64,000 bases of DNA from Sphingobacterium lumbrici (GTDB lineage: Bacteria > Bacteroidota > Bacteroidia > Sphingobacteriales > Sphingobacteriaceae), in assembly GCF_006476045.1 (NCBI RefSeq), contig NZ_SRZY01000011.1:496001-560000 (forward strand), read 5' to 3'. The notes beneath the pieces are model-generated. The model was not told the DNA's origin. It searched no databases and was given only the letters and a program-made list of their open reading frames with translations. Below are positions 17,115 to 26,441 of this stretch, piece after piece. The position numbers and the translations under genes were made by a program. Position 1 is the first letter of the stretch, and the number at the start of each line of letters is the position of its first letter.

Positions 17115-18638
17115 ATGAAAAAATATGTATGGCTGATCTTAGGGATTGGTTTTTTAGGAATTCTTCAAAGTTGTAAAAAGAATCCTACAAAGATTGAGGA
17201 TCCGGTTGAGGTAGACAAAGGCCCCGAAAGTGAATTCGAAAAAAAAGAAGCCATGTTAAAGGATTCTGTTTTTTATTACACCAAATTATTGTCTCTCTGG
17301 CAGGATTATATGCCTCCCCGTAACGTCAATGATATTACAAATAGCAGCATTTTACGATCTTATACGAGTAAATATGGAACCGCGGAGGATGTATTGGATT
17401 TCTTAATCGCTTTGACACCAAACGATCCTTCTACCAATAAACCAATAGATAGATTTAGTTTTTTAGACCGGGGAGGGCTTGTAAGCGGTGAGATTCAGAA
17501 TGCGGTAGCAACTAATTATGGCATGTACGTGTTTTATTTACAAACACCGATGTCAGGAAATAATGCCCATTTGTATGTACGAATGGTAGATGTAAATTCT
17601 CCGGCTTATGAAGCGGGGATAAGAAGGGGTGATCGCATTTTGCTTATTGACAACAAATCGAATCTTGATTACAACTCACAGCAAAGTCAGGGGTTCAAAG
17701 GCATAAGCGAGGCATTGAACTCTTCCTCCATGAAGGTTAGATGGGTAACTCCTGATTCAAAAATCATAGAAAAGACAATTACGAGTAGCTTGTATAATTT
17801 TAATCCCATACTAAGCGATAAAGTATTTGATGTAAACGATAAAAAGGTAGGCTATTTGGCGTTTAGTTCATTCGTAAACATTGAGAATAAGGGTGTGCTA
17901 ACAAAAATGTATACGGATTTTCAGACTATATTTCATTCTTTTGAGCAAGAATCCATTACGGAGTTAATAGTCGATCTACGCTATAATGGAGGAGGGGCGG
18001 TGAACACGGCAGAGTATTTAGCGGATAAAATAGCGCCTAGTTCGGCAGATGGTAAAAAAAAGTTTTACTATAAGTTGAATGAAGTGTTAGAAGAGTGGGA
18101 GTGGACAGAGCCGGGTGAAGAATTTGCTCCAGTCTATTTTGATAAAAGTGGAAGCCTGAACCTATCTAAGGTCTACTTTTTAGTTTCTAGATCTACGGCC
18201 TCAGCTAGTGAATTGCTTATTAATTCGTTAGTGCCTTATATGAACGTTCAGATAATAGGACCGGAAAAAACCTATGGGAAACCAGTTGGTTTCTTCGGTT
18301 TATATATGGATAAAGAGAAATCAGTTGAGCTTTACGCGACCTCGTTCCAAATGTTTAATGCCAATGATTTTGGAGATTATTTTGATGGATTGACCCCCAA
18401 TAAAATCACCTATGAGGATTTTTTTAAAGAATTTGGTGATCCAGAAGAAGGCCTAATATCTGAGGCTCTTTATCATATTAAGAATAATAAATATCATACC
18501 GGAAGCACAGGAAACTCAGCTAGTTCTTCGAAAGAAGGATTATTGAGAGACAAAACTATTAATATTAAGAACATTGGTGAAAGAGCCCATGACTACGGTA
18601 TGTTCAAGTTTAAGGGCACACACTTGAAAATAAAATAG
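17115..18638 (+). CDS. S41 family peptidase lipoprotein (C-terminal-processing type)
   Basis: The 507-aa protein has a lipoprotein signal with lipobox ILQSC (Cys20). A PDZ-like segment (about residues 130-200, VDVNSPAYEAGIRRGDRILLIDN) precedes the tail-specific protease domain. The catalytic dyad is likely S363 (SRSTASASEL) and K389 (EKTYGKPVGF), a spacing close to that of CtpA/Prc. It probably sits on the periplasmic side of a membrane and cleaves proteins at their C-terminus. Its substrate is unknown. It begins 15 bp after the HAD-like gene and ends 33 bp before the LacI regulator. Confidence 0.85.
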   Translation: MKKYVWLILGIGFLGILQSCKKNPTKIEDPVEVDKGPESEFEKKEAMLKDSVFYYTKLLSLWQDYMPPRNVNDITNSSILRSYTSKYGTAEDVLDFLIALTPNDPSTNKPIDRFSFLDRGGLVSGEIQNAVATNYGMYVFYLQTPMSGNNAHLYVRMVDVNSPAYEAGIRRGDRILLIDNKSNLDYNSQQSQGFKGISEALNSSSMKVRWVTPDSKIIEKTITSSLYNFNPILSDKVFDVNDKKVGYLAFSSFVNIENKGVLTKMYTDFQTIFHSFEQESITELIVDLRYNGGGAVNTAEYLADKIAPSSADGKKKFYYKLNEVLEEWEWTEPGEEFAPVYFDKSGSLNLSKVYFLVSRSTASASELLINSLVPYMNVQIIGPEKTYGKPVGFFGLYMDKEKSVELYATSFQMFNANDFGDYFDGLTPNKITYEDFFKEFGDPEEGLISEALYHIKNNKYHTGSTGNSASSSKEGLLRDKTINIKNIGERAHDYGMFKFKGTHLKIK

Positions 18639-18671
18639 TATCTTTGAGATATTAACTTAAAGTAACCTTTG

Positions 18672-19682
18672 ATGACAAAGCCAAATAAGCCAGCGACGAT
18701 AAAGGAAATAGCGAGAAAGCTTAAAATTTCACCTTCTACAGTCTCTCGTGCACTCAACGATCATCCAAGTATTGGGCTTGTGACGACCATGCGTGTTAAG
18801 GAAATGGCTGTAGAGTTAAATTATGAACCCAATCAGACGGCCATATTTTTTAAGCAGCGTAAGACATTTACAATTGGGGTTATCTTGCCGACGTTGTCCG
18901 AACCTTTCTTTTCACTAGCAATTAGCGCTATAGAGACTGTTGCCGAAGAACATAAGTATACGGTACTTTTGGGACAATCCTTAGATAATGAAGCGCGGGA
19001 ACTTCAAATTATCAATTCGTTTAAGAAACATCGTGTAGATGGAATATTGATGTCCATGGGTAAAAATACGACAGACTTAAGCTTTATTGAGATGTTAAGA
19101 GCTGCAGACATTCCAATCGTATTTTTTGACTGTGTGCCGGAGTTGGATAATGTGGACAAGGTTTATAGCGATTTATCTTCCGGTATGGAGGAAGCGATAG
19201 AGGCTTTTGTCTCTAGGGGGCATCGGCGCATAGCACTAATTAATGGGCCGGATACGTTGCTTGCTTCTAGTGAGCGGACAGAAGCGTTCAAAAGTGCGCT
19301 TAAAAGGTTTGATATCGTGATAGACGAAAAATATATTGTTCATACGGATTTAACGGAAAAAGGAAATGAGGATGCGATGGAGCAATTATGTTCGTTGTCC
19401 GAACGACCTTCGGCGGTGGTGTCTTTTAATGATTTTGTGACATTAGATGTGATGAAGTATGCACGTCACAGGGGGATTGTATTAAGTCAAGATATGCATT
19501 TTATTAGCTACGCAAATTATCCATTGTGGAAATATATTGAAAATCCCCCAATAGGAAGCATTGAACAATATCCGGATAAACAAGGTGGTAAGGCTGCGGA
19601 AATTCTTTTTGATATCCTGACTTCGAAAGAAGAACTTGAACCGGAAAATACCGTTTTCCCTTCTAAATTGGTGCTAAAATAA
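18672..19682 (+). CDS. LacI family transcriptional regulator
   Basis: The 336-aa repressor has the N-terminal helix-turn-helix (ATIKEIARKLKISPSTVSRALNDHPSIG). A periplasmic-binding-type ligand domain follows (IGVILPTLSEPFFSLAISAIE, DGILMSMG, RRIALINGP, SAVVSFNDFVTLDVM). It probably responds to a sugar or similar small molecule. No carbohydrate-use genes are adjacent, so its target is not visible here. ATG 18672 is chosen over TTG 18669, as the two are adjacent. The gene ends inside the following terminator. Confidence 0.9.
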   Translation: MTKPNKPATIKEIARKLKISPSTVSRALNDHPSIGLVTTMRVKEMAVELNYEPNQTAIFFKQRKTFTIGVILPTLSEPFFSLAISAIETVAEEHKYTVLLGQSLDNEARELQIINSFKKHRVDGILMSMGKNTTDLSFIEMLRAADIPIVFFDCVPELDNVDKVYSDLSSGMEEAIEAFVSRGHRRIALINGPDTLLASSERTEAFKSALKRFDIVIDEKYIVHTDLTEKGNEDAMEQLCSLSERPSAVVSFNDFVTLDVMKYARHRGIVLSQDMHFISYANYPLWKYIENPPIGSIEQYPDKQGGKAAEILFDILTSKEELEPENTVFPSKLVLK

Positions 19683-19714
19683 AAGGCGCGGTTTTTATAA
19701 AAACCGCGCCTTTT
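19681..19714. terminator. Strong bidirectional terminator between lacI-type gene and lpdA
   Basis: A perfect 15-16-bp stem (AAAAGGCGCGGTTTTT / AAAAACCGCGCCTTTT) with a tiny loop overlaps the regulator's stop codon (19680-19682). It has an A tract at one end and a T tract at the other, so it serves the converging genes on both strands. Confidence 0.9.
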
Positions 19715-19735
19715 ATTTTAGCTAGCAGTAAGCTT

Positions 19736-21124
19736 TTACAAGTGAATTACTTCACCGTATGCATCTGCAGCTGCTTCCATGATAGCTTCGCTCATTGTAG
19801 GGTGAGGATGTACCGATTTGATGATCTCATGGCCAGTCGTCTCCAATTTTCGGGCTACAACTACTTCAGCGATCATTTCAGTTACATTAGCTCCGATTAA
19901 GTGAGCTCCTAAAAATTCGCCGTATTTCGCATCAAAAATAACCTTTACGAAACCATCTTTTGCACCAGCTGCTGAAGCTTTTCCTGAAGCGGAAAATGGA
20001 AATTTACCCACTTTGATCTCGTATCCAGCTTCACGGGCGGCTTTTTCTGTATAGCCTACCGATGCAATTTCAGGAGAACAATATGTACAGCCCGGTATAT
20101 TATTATAATTGATAGCCTCTACATGAAGACCTTTAATTTTTTCTACACAGGTAATTGCTTCCGCTGATGCTACATGGGCCAAAGCCTGACCTTTTACAAT
20201 ATCGCCAATAGCATATACACCATCAATGTTTGTTTTGTAAAAGTCGTCTACAACTACGCGGCCCTTATCAACTTTTACGCCGACTTCTTCAAGTCCTAAA
20301 TTCTCAATATTTGGAGAAATACCAACAGCAGATAAGACCACTTCAGCCTCGATTACTTCGTTACCTTTTGCTGTTTTAATATTAACTTTAGAAAGATCTC
20401 CTTTTGTGTCAACAGATTGAACTTCCGATTTCGTTAGAATTTCAATACCTGCTTTTTTGAGGGATTTTTCGAGTTGTTTTGATACTTCTTCATCTTCAAC
20501 AGGAACAATACGATCCATGAATTCTACAATCGTAACCTTAGTTCCTATTGTATTGTAAAAATAAGCAAATTCAACACCAATTGCTCCAGATCCTACGACA
20601 ACCATCGATTTGGGTTGTGTTGGTAAGTTCATCGCTTGGCGGTATCCGATGATTTTTTTTCCATCTTGAGGAAGGTTAGGTAATTCTCTAGAGCGAGCAC
20701 CGGTAGCAAGAATGGTATGTTTTGCCGTGTACTCTTTTGTCGAACCGTCTGCACCTTTTACAGCTATTTTACCACCTTTTTTGATTTTGGCAGTACCCAT
20801 GATCACATCGATCTTATTCTTTTTCATTAAGAATTGAATACCTTTGCTCATCCCGTCTGCAACACCACGGCTTCGCTTTACGATAGCACCAAAGTCAGCT
20901 TCTCCACCTTGTACTTTGATACCGTATTCTTCAGCATGATTTAAATATTCAAATACCTGAGCACTTTTTAATAATGCTTTAGTTGGAATACATCCCCAAT
21001 TTAAGCAAATACCTCCTAAAGCTTCGCGCTCCACAACAGCAGTCTTAAAACCTAATTGAGCAGATCGGATAGCAGCTACATAACCTCCAGGACCACTTCC
21101 GATGACGATGATGTCGTAGTTCAT
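19736..21124 (-). CDS. lpdA: Dihydrolipoamide dehydrogenase (first of two)
   Basis: The 462-aa FAD flavoprotein reoxidises the lipoyl groups of 2-oxoacid dehydrogenase complexes using NAD. The FAD site GSGPGG, the redox pair C40/C45 in GGICLNWGCIP, the NAD site VVGSGAIGVEF and the C-terminal HPHPTMSE histidine are all present. The W between the cysteines (CLNWGC) distinguishes it from the second copy at 22146. ATG 21124 is used, since upstream in-frame residues are not family-like. A -7 element TATTTTTG is at 21160-21167 on the minus strand. Which complex it serves cannot be told from its neighbours. Confidence 0.93.
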   Translation of the reverse strand: MNYDIIVIGSGPGGYVAAIRSAQLGFKTAVVEREALGGICLNWGCIPTKALLKSAQVFEYLNHAEEYGIKVQGGEADFGAIVKRSRGVADGMSKGIQFLMKKNKIDVIMGTAKIKKGGKIAVKGADGSTKEYTAKHTILATGARSRELPNLPQDGKKIIGYRQAMNLPTQPKSMVVVGSGAIGVEFAYFYNTIGTKVTIVEFMDRIVPVEDEEVSKQLEKSLKKAGIEILTKSEVQSVDTKGDLSKVNIKTAKGNEVIEAEVVLSAVGISPNIENLGLEEVGVKVDKGRVVVDDFYKTNIDGVYAIGDIVKGQALAHVASAEAITCVEKIKGLHVEAINYNNIPGCTYCSPEIASVGYTEKAAREAGYEIKVGKFPFSASGKASAAGAKDGFVKVIFDAKYGEFLGAHLIGANVTEMIAEVVVARKLETTGHEIIKSVHPHPTMSEAIMEAAADAYGEVIHL

Positions 21125-21362
21125 ATAATTAATGATTTTGTGTCTTTTACAATAAAATTCAAAAATACATTTTTTTTTTGGTAGCACGTAATTTGAACGT
21201 GTGATTTTGACAGTATCATATTACGGTAAATTGCTTTTTTATAAGGAAAATAAATTAGAAAAGGATATCGTATAGGTTTGTCACCGGGTGGTCAATAATG
21301 GTGAATAATCTGTGGGATATGAATAATATAGCTAAGTTTGTTGCCGAAAACACCTTATTCGT

Positions 21363-21659
21363 ATGCTAAGAATATTTCGACAAATCGCGCTCTGGGAGGC
21401 AATTTCTACTGTTATATTATTTTTTGTGGCGATGCCGTTAAAGTATTTTGCGGATGTACCCGAAGCGGTTCGTATTGCGGGATCCATTCATGGATTTCTA
21501 GTTGTTATTTTTGTTATCTTGCTATTGGCATGTTGGCAAATGTATCACTGGAAACTCTCCAAAGTGCTAATCTATTTTGCTGTATCTCTGATACCTATTG
21601 TCTCTTTTTGGGTTGAAAAAGATCTAAAAAAAGTTATAGAAGGTAAAAAGAGTAATTAA
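21363..21659 (+). CDS. DUF3817 family membrane protein
   Basis: The 98-aa integral membrane protein has three hydrophobic helices (about residues 8-26, 42-60 and 68-85). The DUF3817 landmarks are visible: an N-terminal amphipathic start with E/S (WEAISTVILFF), the middle GSIHGFLVVIF and the WKLSKVLIYFAVSLIPIVSFWVEK end. Function unknown. A TAAGTTTG element at 21333-21340 gives a leader of about 18 nt. It converges with the thioesterase gene, overlapping by 4 bp. Confidence 0.85.
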   Translation: MLRIFRQIALWEAISTVILFFVAMPLKYFADVPEAVRIAGSIHGFLVVIFVILLLACWQMYHWKLSKVLIYFAVSLIPIVSFWVEKDLKKVIEGKKSN

Positions 21660-22069
21660 TCCTTGTTGTCCTTATTCGGTAAGGTATCTATACTCATATA
21701 GGCATAGGTAATTTCGGTTTTGCCATGTGGAGCAGGGATGCCGTTCTCATTGAGATTGACGAAGACTAATTTGTCAATGGAAAGAATTGTTTTCCTTGTA
21801 ATTTTGTTTCGTACTTCACAAGCCAATGTGATGGATGTCGTGCCGAAATGAGTGGCTACAATACCTAGTTCGATAATATCCCCTTGTTTGGCTGAGCTGA
21901 CAAAGTTTATTTCGGAAATGTATTTGGTCACGACATGCGGGTTGCTCAATTGGACGATGGCATAAATAACTGCCTCTTCGTCGATCCATCTTAATAATGT
22001 TCCTCCAAATAAGGTGCCATTCGGGTTAAGGTCTTCTGGTTTTACCCATTTTCGTGTGTGAAAATTCAT
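21656..22069 (-). CDS. Acyl-CoA thioesterase, hot-dog fold
   Basis: The 137-aa protein has the hot-dog/acyl-CoA hydrolase layout (NPNGTLFGGTLLRWIDEEAVIYA, KYISEINFVSSAKQGDIIELGIVATHFGTTSITLACEV). It hydrolyses acyl-CoA to free acid and CoA. The second window member of this class, at 53553, has the longer two-motif form, so they are separate paralogues. Its stop overlaps the convergent DUF3817 gene. Confidence 0.82.
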   Translation of the reverse strand: MNFHTRKWVKPEDLNPNGTLFGGTLLRWIDEEAVIYAIVQLSNPHVVTKYISEINFVSSAKQGDIIELGIVATHFGTTSITLACEVRNKITRKTILSIDKLVFVNLNENGIPAPHGKTEITYAYMSIDTLPNKDNKD

Positions 22070-22097
22070 GTTTTAAATATTTAGATATTAGATTAAG

Positions 22098-22139
22098 GAC
22101 CAAAGATTAAAGACTGTCCTTGTTCCTTAATCTTTGGTC
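22098..22139. terminator. Hairpin between lpdA and the thioesterase
   Basis: A perfect 13-bp stem (GACCAAAGATTAA / TTAATCTTTGGTC) with a 16-nt loop lies just after the lpdA stop on the minus strand. No strong T tract follows it in that direction, so it may be a decayed repeat or a weak terminator. Confidence 0.5.
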
Positions 22140-22145
22140 TTTTAC

Positions 22146-23552
22146 TTAAGCATGAATTGCTCGGTTTGCAGTAGCGGCTAAGGCTGCTTCTTTTAATGCT
22201 TCCGTATAGGTTGGATGCGCATGACAGATACGTCCAATATCTTCTGCAGATGCACGGTATTCCATGGCAACTACCGCTTCGGCAATCATGTCTGCGGCTC
22301 TAGGTCCTATGATATGAACTCCCAGAACTTCGTCTGTTTCTGCATCAGCCAATACCTTAACAAATCCATCCGTGTCTCCGGATGCTTTCGCCCTGCCGGA
22401 TGCTTTAAATGAAAATGAACCGGCTTTATATTTTTTACCTGCCTCTTTCAGTTGTTCTTCTGTTTGACCTACAGAAGCTACTTCTGGCCAGGTGTAAACT
22501 ACTCCGGGAATTAAGTTGTAATCGATATGTGGTTTTTGACCAACAATATGTTCGGCTACATAAGTTCCTTCATCTTCTGCTTTATGTGCTAGCATGGCAC
22601 CTTTTACGACATCTCCAATTGCATAAACCCCTGCTACGGTAGTTTCTAAATGGTCGTTTACCGGGATTTTATTGCTTCTCTCTTCCGGAGTAATACCAAT
22701 ATTTTCTAAGCCTAGGTCTTTAGTATAGGCGACTCGGCCTACTGAAACGATACAATAATCACCTTCAAAAGACACGCTTGCTCCTTTGGAATCTTCTGCC
22801 GTAACAGTTACATTCTTGCCTTTCACAGATGCACCTGTTACTTTGTGACCTAAGAAGAATTCCATGCCCAGTGATTTTTTCAAGACGCGTTGTAATTCTT
22901 TTCCAAGTCCGCCGTCCATGGTGCTAATAATTGATTTTGCGTATTCTATAACAGAAACTTTAGCACCCAAACGTGCATATACCGATCCTAATTCCAATCC
23001 GATTACTCCTCCACCGATTACGATAAGGTGTTTAGGAACTTCATTGAGGTTTAAAGCTTCCGTCGATGTAATGATGCGTTTTTTGTCAATAGGTAAGAAT
23101 GGTAATGCCGTAGGTTTTGAACCCGTTGCAATAATTACATTTTTTCCTTTTATTTCTTCTGTTTTACCATCATTTTTAGTGATTTTGATGGTGTTTTTGT
23201 CTACAAAAGAACCGATACCTTCAAAAGAATCAATTTTATTTTTCTTAAATAAGAAGCTGATTCCGGCTGTATTTTGAGCAATGACATTGTTTTTACGCGC
23301 TATCATCTTTTTAATATCAATTTTCAAATTACTCACGTTGATTCCATGATCTGCGAAATTGTGAGCGGCATTATGATAATGTTCTGAAGTGTCTAAAAGT
23401 GCCTTTGACGGGATGCATCCTACATTAAGACAAGTGCCGCCGAAGGTACTGTATTTTTCGATAACTGCTGTTTTAAGGCCTAACTGGGCACATCGGATAG
23501 CGGCTACGTAACCACCTGGACCACTACCAATTACTATAACATCGTATTGCAT
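22146..23552 (-). CDS. lpdA: Dihydrolipoamide dehydrogenase (second of two)
   Basis: The 468-aa enzyme has the same flavoprotein architecture as the copy at 19736. It carries the FAD site GSGPGG, redox C41/C46 in GGTCLNVGCIP, the NAD site IGGGVIGLELGSVY and HAHPTYTE at the catalytic histidine. This CLNVGC form is the common type of 2-oxoacid dehydrogenase E3. The two copies differ throughout their length, so they are old paralogues and not a recent duplication. A terminator separates it from azurin upstream. Confidence 0.94.
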   Translation of the reverse strand: MQYDVIVIGSGPGGYVAAIRCAQLGLKTAVIEKYSTFGGTCLNVGCIPSKALLDTSEHYHNAAHNFADHGINVSNLKIDIKKMIARKNNVIAQNTAGISFLFKKNKIDSFEGIGSFVDKNTIKITKNDGKTEEIKGKNVIIATGSKPTALPFLPIDKKRIITSTEALNLNEVPKHLIVIGGGVIGLELGSVYARLGAKVSVIEYAKSIISTMDGGLGKELQRVLKKSLGMEFFLGHKVTGASVKGKNVTVTAEDSKGASVSFEGDYCIVSVGRVAYTKDLGLENIGITPEERSNKIPVNDHLETTVAGVYAIGDVVKGAMLAHKAEDEGTYVAEHIVGQKPHIDYNLIPGVVYTWPEVASVGQTEEQLKEAGKKYKAGSFSFKASGRAKASGDTDGFVKVLADAETDEVLGVHIIGPRAADMIAEAVVAMEYRASAEDIGRICHAHPTYTEALKEAALAATANRAIHA

Positions 23553-23599
23553 GTGTGCGAATTTTATTTTTTGCTGCTAAGTTACTAATAATTGAAGAC

Positions 23600-23629
23600 A
23601 AAAAAAGGCACAATGCTGTGCCTTTTTTT
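23600..23629. terminator. Terminator after azurin
   Basis: The perfect 13-bp stem AAAAAAAGGCACA / TGTGCCTTTTTTT has a 4-nt loop and a T tract. It follows the azurin gene on the minus strand and precedes lpdA. Confidence 0.88.
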
Positions 23630-23649
23630 ACAAAATCGTTTTGGAAAGC

Positions 23650-24180
23650 TTATTCAGCTACGATTTTACCTTTCATTACACCATAATGACCAGGGAAACT
23701 ACAAATAAAATCGTAAACCCCTTTTTCGACAGTGAATGTAATCTTATCTTCTTCACCCGGGCCTAATAATTTAGTGTGTGCCACGATCGAAGAAAGTGAA
23801 GATTTGGGAATGTATTCTGAATCTGCAGCACCCGTAGCCTCCGCTCCAAAAGTAGGTAAATCTACACCGGCTCTTAGCACAACAAAATTATGTCCCATGG
23901 CTTCTTTCGGCATAGTGCCTACATTTTTTAATGTTATTTCTACTGGTTCACCCGCTTTTACACGGATTAATTCAGTGTCAAATTTCATTTGATCATTGCC
24001 TTCTACCGTCCATGTATTAGACAAATTAACATTTTCAATACCAGGTACTGTTTCGGTTACTGCATCTGTAGATTCTTCTGTTACTGTATTTTCAGCAGTA
24101 GATTTTGTGTCATTACCACTTCCACATGAAGATAGTGAAATTGCAAATACAACGGCTGGAATAATAAAAAATTTTTTCAT
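23650..24180 (-). CDS. Azurin-family blue-copper lipoprotein
   Basis: The 176-aa protein begins with a lipobox (SLSSC, Cys19), an acidic linker of about 35 residues, then a cupredoxin domain. Copper ligands are visible as H97 in MGHN, C160, H165 and M169 in CSFPGHYGVM. The azurin signature NDQMKFDT is present. It would shuttle electrons at the outer face of a membrane. The N-terminal disulfide cysteines of classical azurin are not seen, and the lipid anchor is typical of Bacteroidota forms. No redox partner gene is adjacent. Confidence 0.93.
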   Translation of the reverse strand: MKKFFIIPAVVFAISLSSCGSGNDTKSTAENTVTEESTDAVTETVPGIENVNLSNTWTVEGNDQMKFDTELIRVKAGEPVEITLKNVGTMPKEAMGHNFVVLRAGVDLPTFGAEATGAADSEYIPKSSLSSIVAHTKLLGPGEEDKITFTVEKGVYDFICSFPGHYGVMKGKIVAE

Positions 24181-24245
24181 ATATTTTTTTGTTAAATCAG
24201 CGACTAATTTACTAAAAATTTTATTGAATTGATGCCTTTACTCAC

Positions 24246-25868
24246 CTAAAAAGTAATATTGTTTTCATCTTTCAATGAGCAGGTTTGTGTAATCTTATTG
24301 TACAGATCTAGAGGGTTGAAGGGCTTGCCAATTACGTTATCAGCACCGACTTCGAAAGCGGCTTGTTGCTCATGTTCGAGTACTGATGCTGAGATCGTGA
24401 TAATAGGAATATTTTGTTTATCCGGGTCATGGTGATTGCGGATTTCTTTGATCGCCTCAAATCCCGACATAATCGGCATGTGTGTATCCATTAAAATCAA
24501 ATCATAGGTGTTATTTTCAAATTCCTCTAGTGCCAACATTCCATTTTTTACCACTTTTACGTTGCAGCTCCATGTTTGAAGCATATGAGACAGCATGAAG
24601 CTATTGAGTTCATTATCTTCTGCTACCAATACGTTAAGCTTATTTAATTTGGGAAGTTGCGTATATTGCAATCGAACCTTTTCTTTTTCATGGGTACTCT
24701 TTTCTACTTTTTGAATAGTCGTCACAAACGAGAATTCGGATCCTTGACCGTATGTACTTTTTGCACTGACATGTCCTCCTAGTAATTCGGAGAGTCTTTT
24801 TACAATAGCTAAGCCCAATCCTGTTCCGCCAAATTTTTTGGTTATGCCATCGTCACCTTGTTCAAAAGCTTGAAATATCTTTTCAACTGCTTCTGGCTTA
24901 ATGCCAATACCTGTATCTCTTACTACAAAACTAATGGTATATTGATCGCCAATATTTTCTACATTTGTTACTATTAATGATATCTTCCCTTTTTCGGTAA
25001 ACTTCAAGCTGTTTGAGATGAAATTGCCGATAATCTGTTGAAGTCGTAAGGAGTCGAACCTAATATATTGTGGCAATGTTTCATCCAGAATAACTTCAAA
25101 ATCCAAATTTTTGTTGGTTGTCTTAAGCTTAAAGATTTTATCAACTTCTAAGATCAGGGCTTTTAAGTCAAAATCTTCAAATTCGATTTTCATCATGCCC
25201 GAATCTATTTTTGAAATGTCTAAGATATCATTGATAATCAAAAGCAAAGAATTAGAGGCATTATCTAAACGTTTTATCCAGTCTATTTGTTCTGGGGTCA
25301 AATTCGAACTTTTGAGCATGTGGACAATACCCATGATGCCATTTATGGGCGTGCGAATCTCATGACTCATATTAGCTAAAAAAAATTCCTTTGATCGGCG
25401 GGCTTGTTCTGCATCCTTATTGGCCTGAATTAATGCTTTTTTGGATTGTTCTAACTCTATATTCTTTTGGATGATTTCTTCTTGGATATGAATCTGTTTT
25501 ATAAAGGAGGTTACCTTTGCGATAGTAATCTCCGGATTAAGAGGTTTATATAGGTAGTCGACCGCTCCACTCTCAAGACCGCGAATGAGATACTTGTCTT
25601 CTTTCGATATTGCTGTAACCATGATCGCCATGATATGGCTCGTTCTTGAATTAGACTTCAGTAACGAAACAAATTCGAACCCATTTATTTCGGGCATCTG
25701 TACATCGACTAAGGCAATAGATATATCTTTCATCCAACAGATTTTTAAGGCTTCATTCGGATCTGTCGAACTGATGATGTTGACGTCTCCAATATCTGAA
25801 AGCAGAGCCGATAGGCTTATGATATTTTCCTCTTTATCATCCAGAATGAGAAGATTGATGGTACTCAT
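24246..25868 (-). CDS. REC-histidine kinase-REC hybrid protein (no sensor domain)
   Basis: The 540-aa cytoplasmic protein has three parts. An N-terminal receiver carries the acceptor D55 (LVDVQMPE). A kinase core follows, with phospho-histidine H169 (NMSHEIRTPING), N box NFISNSLKF, DTGIGIKPE and GGTGLGLAI. A second receiver has D461 (LILMDTHMP). The first receiver acts as the input, so it is likely driven by an upstream kinase. No output domain that binds DNA exists. The gene ends an operon with cheB (6 bp upstream), cheR and the 1135-aa kinase, all read in the same direction. A short coiled coil (about 125-160) links REC to the kinase. Confidence 0.9.
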   Translation of the reverse strand: MSTINLLILDDKEENIISLSALLSDIGDVNIISSTDPNEALKICWMKDISIALVDVQMPEINGFEFVSLLKSNSRTSHIMAIMVTAISKEDKYLIRGLESGAVDYLYKPLNPEITIAKVTSFIKQIHIQEEIIQKNIELEQSKKALIQANKDAEQARRSKEFFLANMSHEIRTPINGIMGIVHMLKSSNLTPEQIDWIKRLDNASNSLLLIINDILDISKIDSGMMKIEFEDFDLKALILEVDKIFKLKTTNKNLDFEVILDETLPQYIRFDSLRLQQIIGNFISNSLKFTEKGKISLIVTNVENIGDQYTISFVVRDTGIGIKPEAVEKIFQAFEQGDDGITKKFGGTGLGLAIVKRLSELLGGHVSAKSTYGQGSEFSFVTTIQKVEKSTHEKEKVRLQYTQLPKLNKLNVLVAEDNELNSFMLSHMLQTWSCNVKVVKNGMLALEEFENNTYDLILMDTHMPIMSGFEAIKEIRNHHDPDKQNIPIITISASVLEHEQQAAFEVGADNVIGKPFNPLDLYNKITQTCSLKDENNITF

Positions 25869-25874
25869 AGTAAT

Positions 25875-26441
25875 TTACTTAATAGAACAAAAATAGTTAA
25901 TTATTTCTTTGTTGTTGAGCACTTTTGCTTTTGATGATGTCGTGATAGCACTGCTCGGCATCGTATCCATAAGTGCATCAAGTGGATCCTGTATTATTGA
26001 AGTTCCACCAAAATGCTCTACTCTTTTGATACCATATGCTCCATCGTTATTTGCTCCAGAGAGCAACACAGCTGTACATCGATCCGTATATACTTCCGCT
26101 GCACTTTCAAAAAGGACATCAATAGAAGGTCGTGAAAAGTTGACTGGATCAGAGATGTCTAAAGAAAACGTATGGTCGGGTTCTACAAGTAGATGGTAGC
26201 CCGGAGGTGCAAAATAAATATTATTATTTTCTATTGTTACCTTATCTTCTGCCGGGAGAACAGCTCTTTTGAGTTTCAAAGAAAGACTTTTTTCAATCTG
26301 AGTTGGATATTTAGCATTCCGATGAATGACTACAGTTACTGCTGAAGAGATTTTGACGGGAATACTTTCCAATAGATTTATGATCAAGCTGTATGAGCCA
26401 GCTGAGCCTCCTATCAAAATTATATTTTCAGCTGCCGTCAT
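25875..26441 (-). CDS. cheB: Stand-alone CheB-type methylesterase domain
   Basis: The 188-aa protein consists only of the CheB catalytic domain and lacks the receiver that usually regulates it. The triad is S13 (GGSAGS), H40 (VIHRNAK) and D133 (GANNDGA). In chemotaxis CheB removes methyl groups from glutamates of chemoreceptors and balances CheR. No methyl-accepting chemoreceptor, CheA or CheW gene is in the window, so the substrate must be another protein, possibly one of the neighbouring kinases. It overlaps cheR by 1 bp. Confidence 0.9.
   Translation of the reverse strand: MTAAENIILIGGSAGSYSLIINLLESIPVKISSAVTVVIHRNAKYPTQIEKSLSLKLKRAVLPAEDKVTIENNNIYFAPPGYHLLVEPDHTFSLDISDPVNFSRPSIDVLFESAAEVYTDRCTAVLLSGANNDGAYGIKRVEHFGGTSIIQDPLDALMDTMPSSAITTSSKAKVLNNKEIINYFCSIK

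Noticed and set aside
18669-18674. TTG start for the LacI regulator
   Set aside because: It is directly followed by ATG 18672, the normal start of the family N-terminus.
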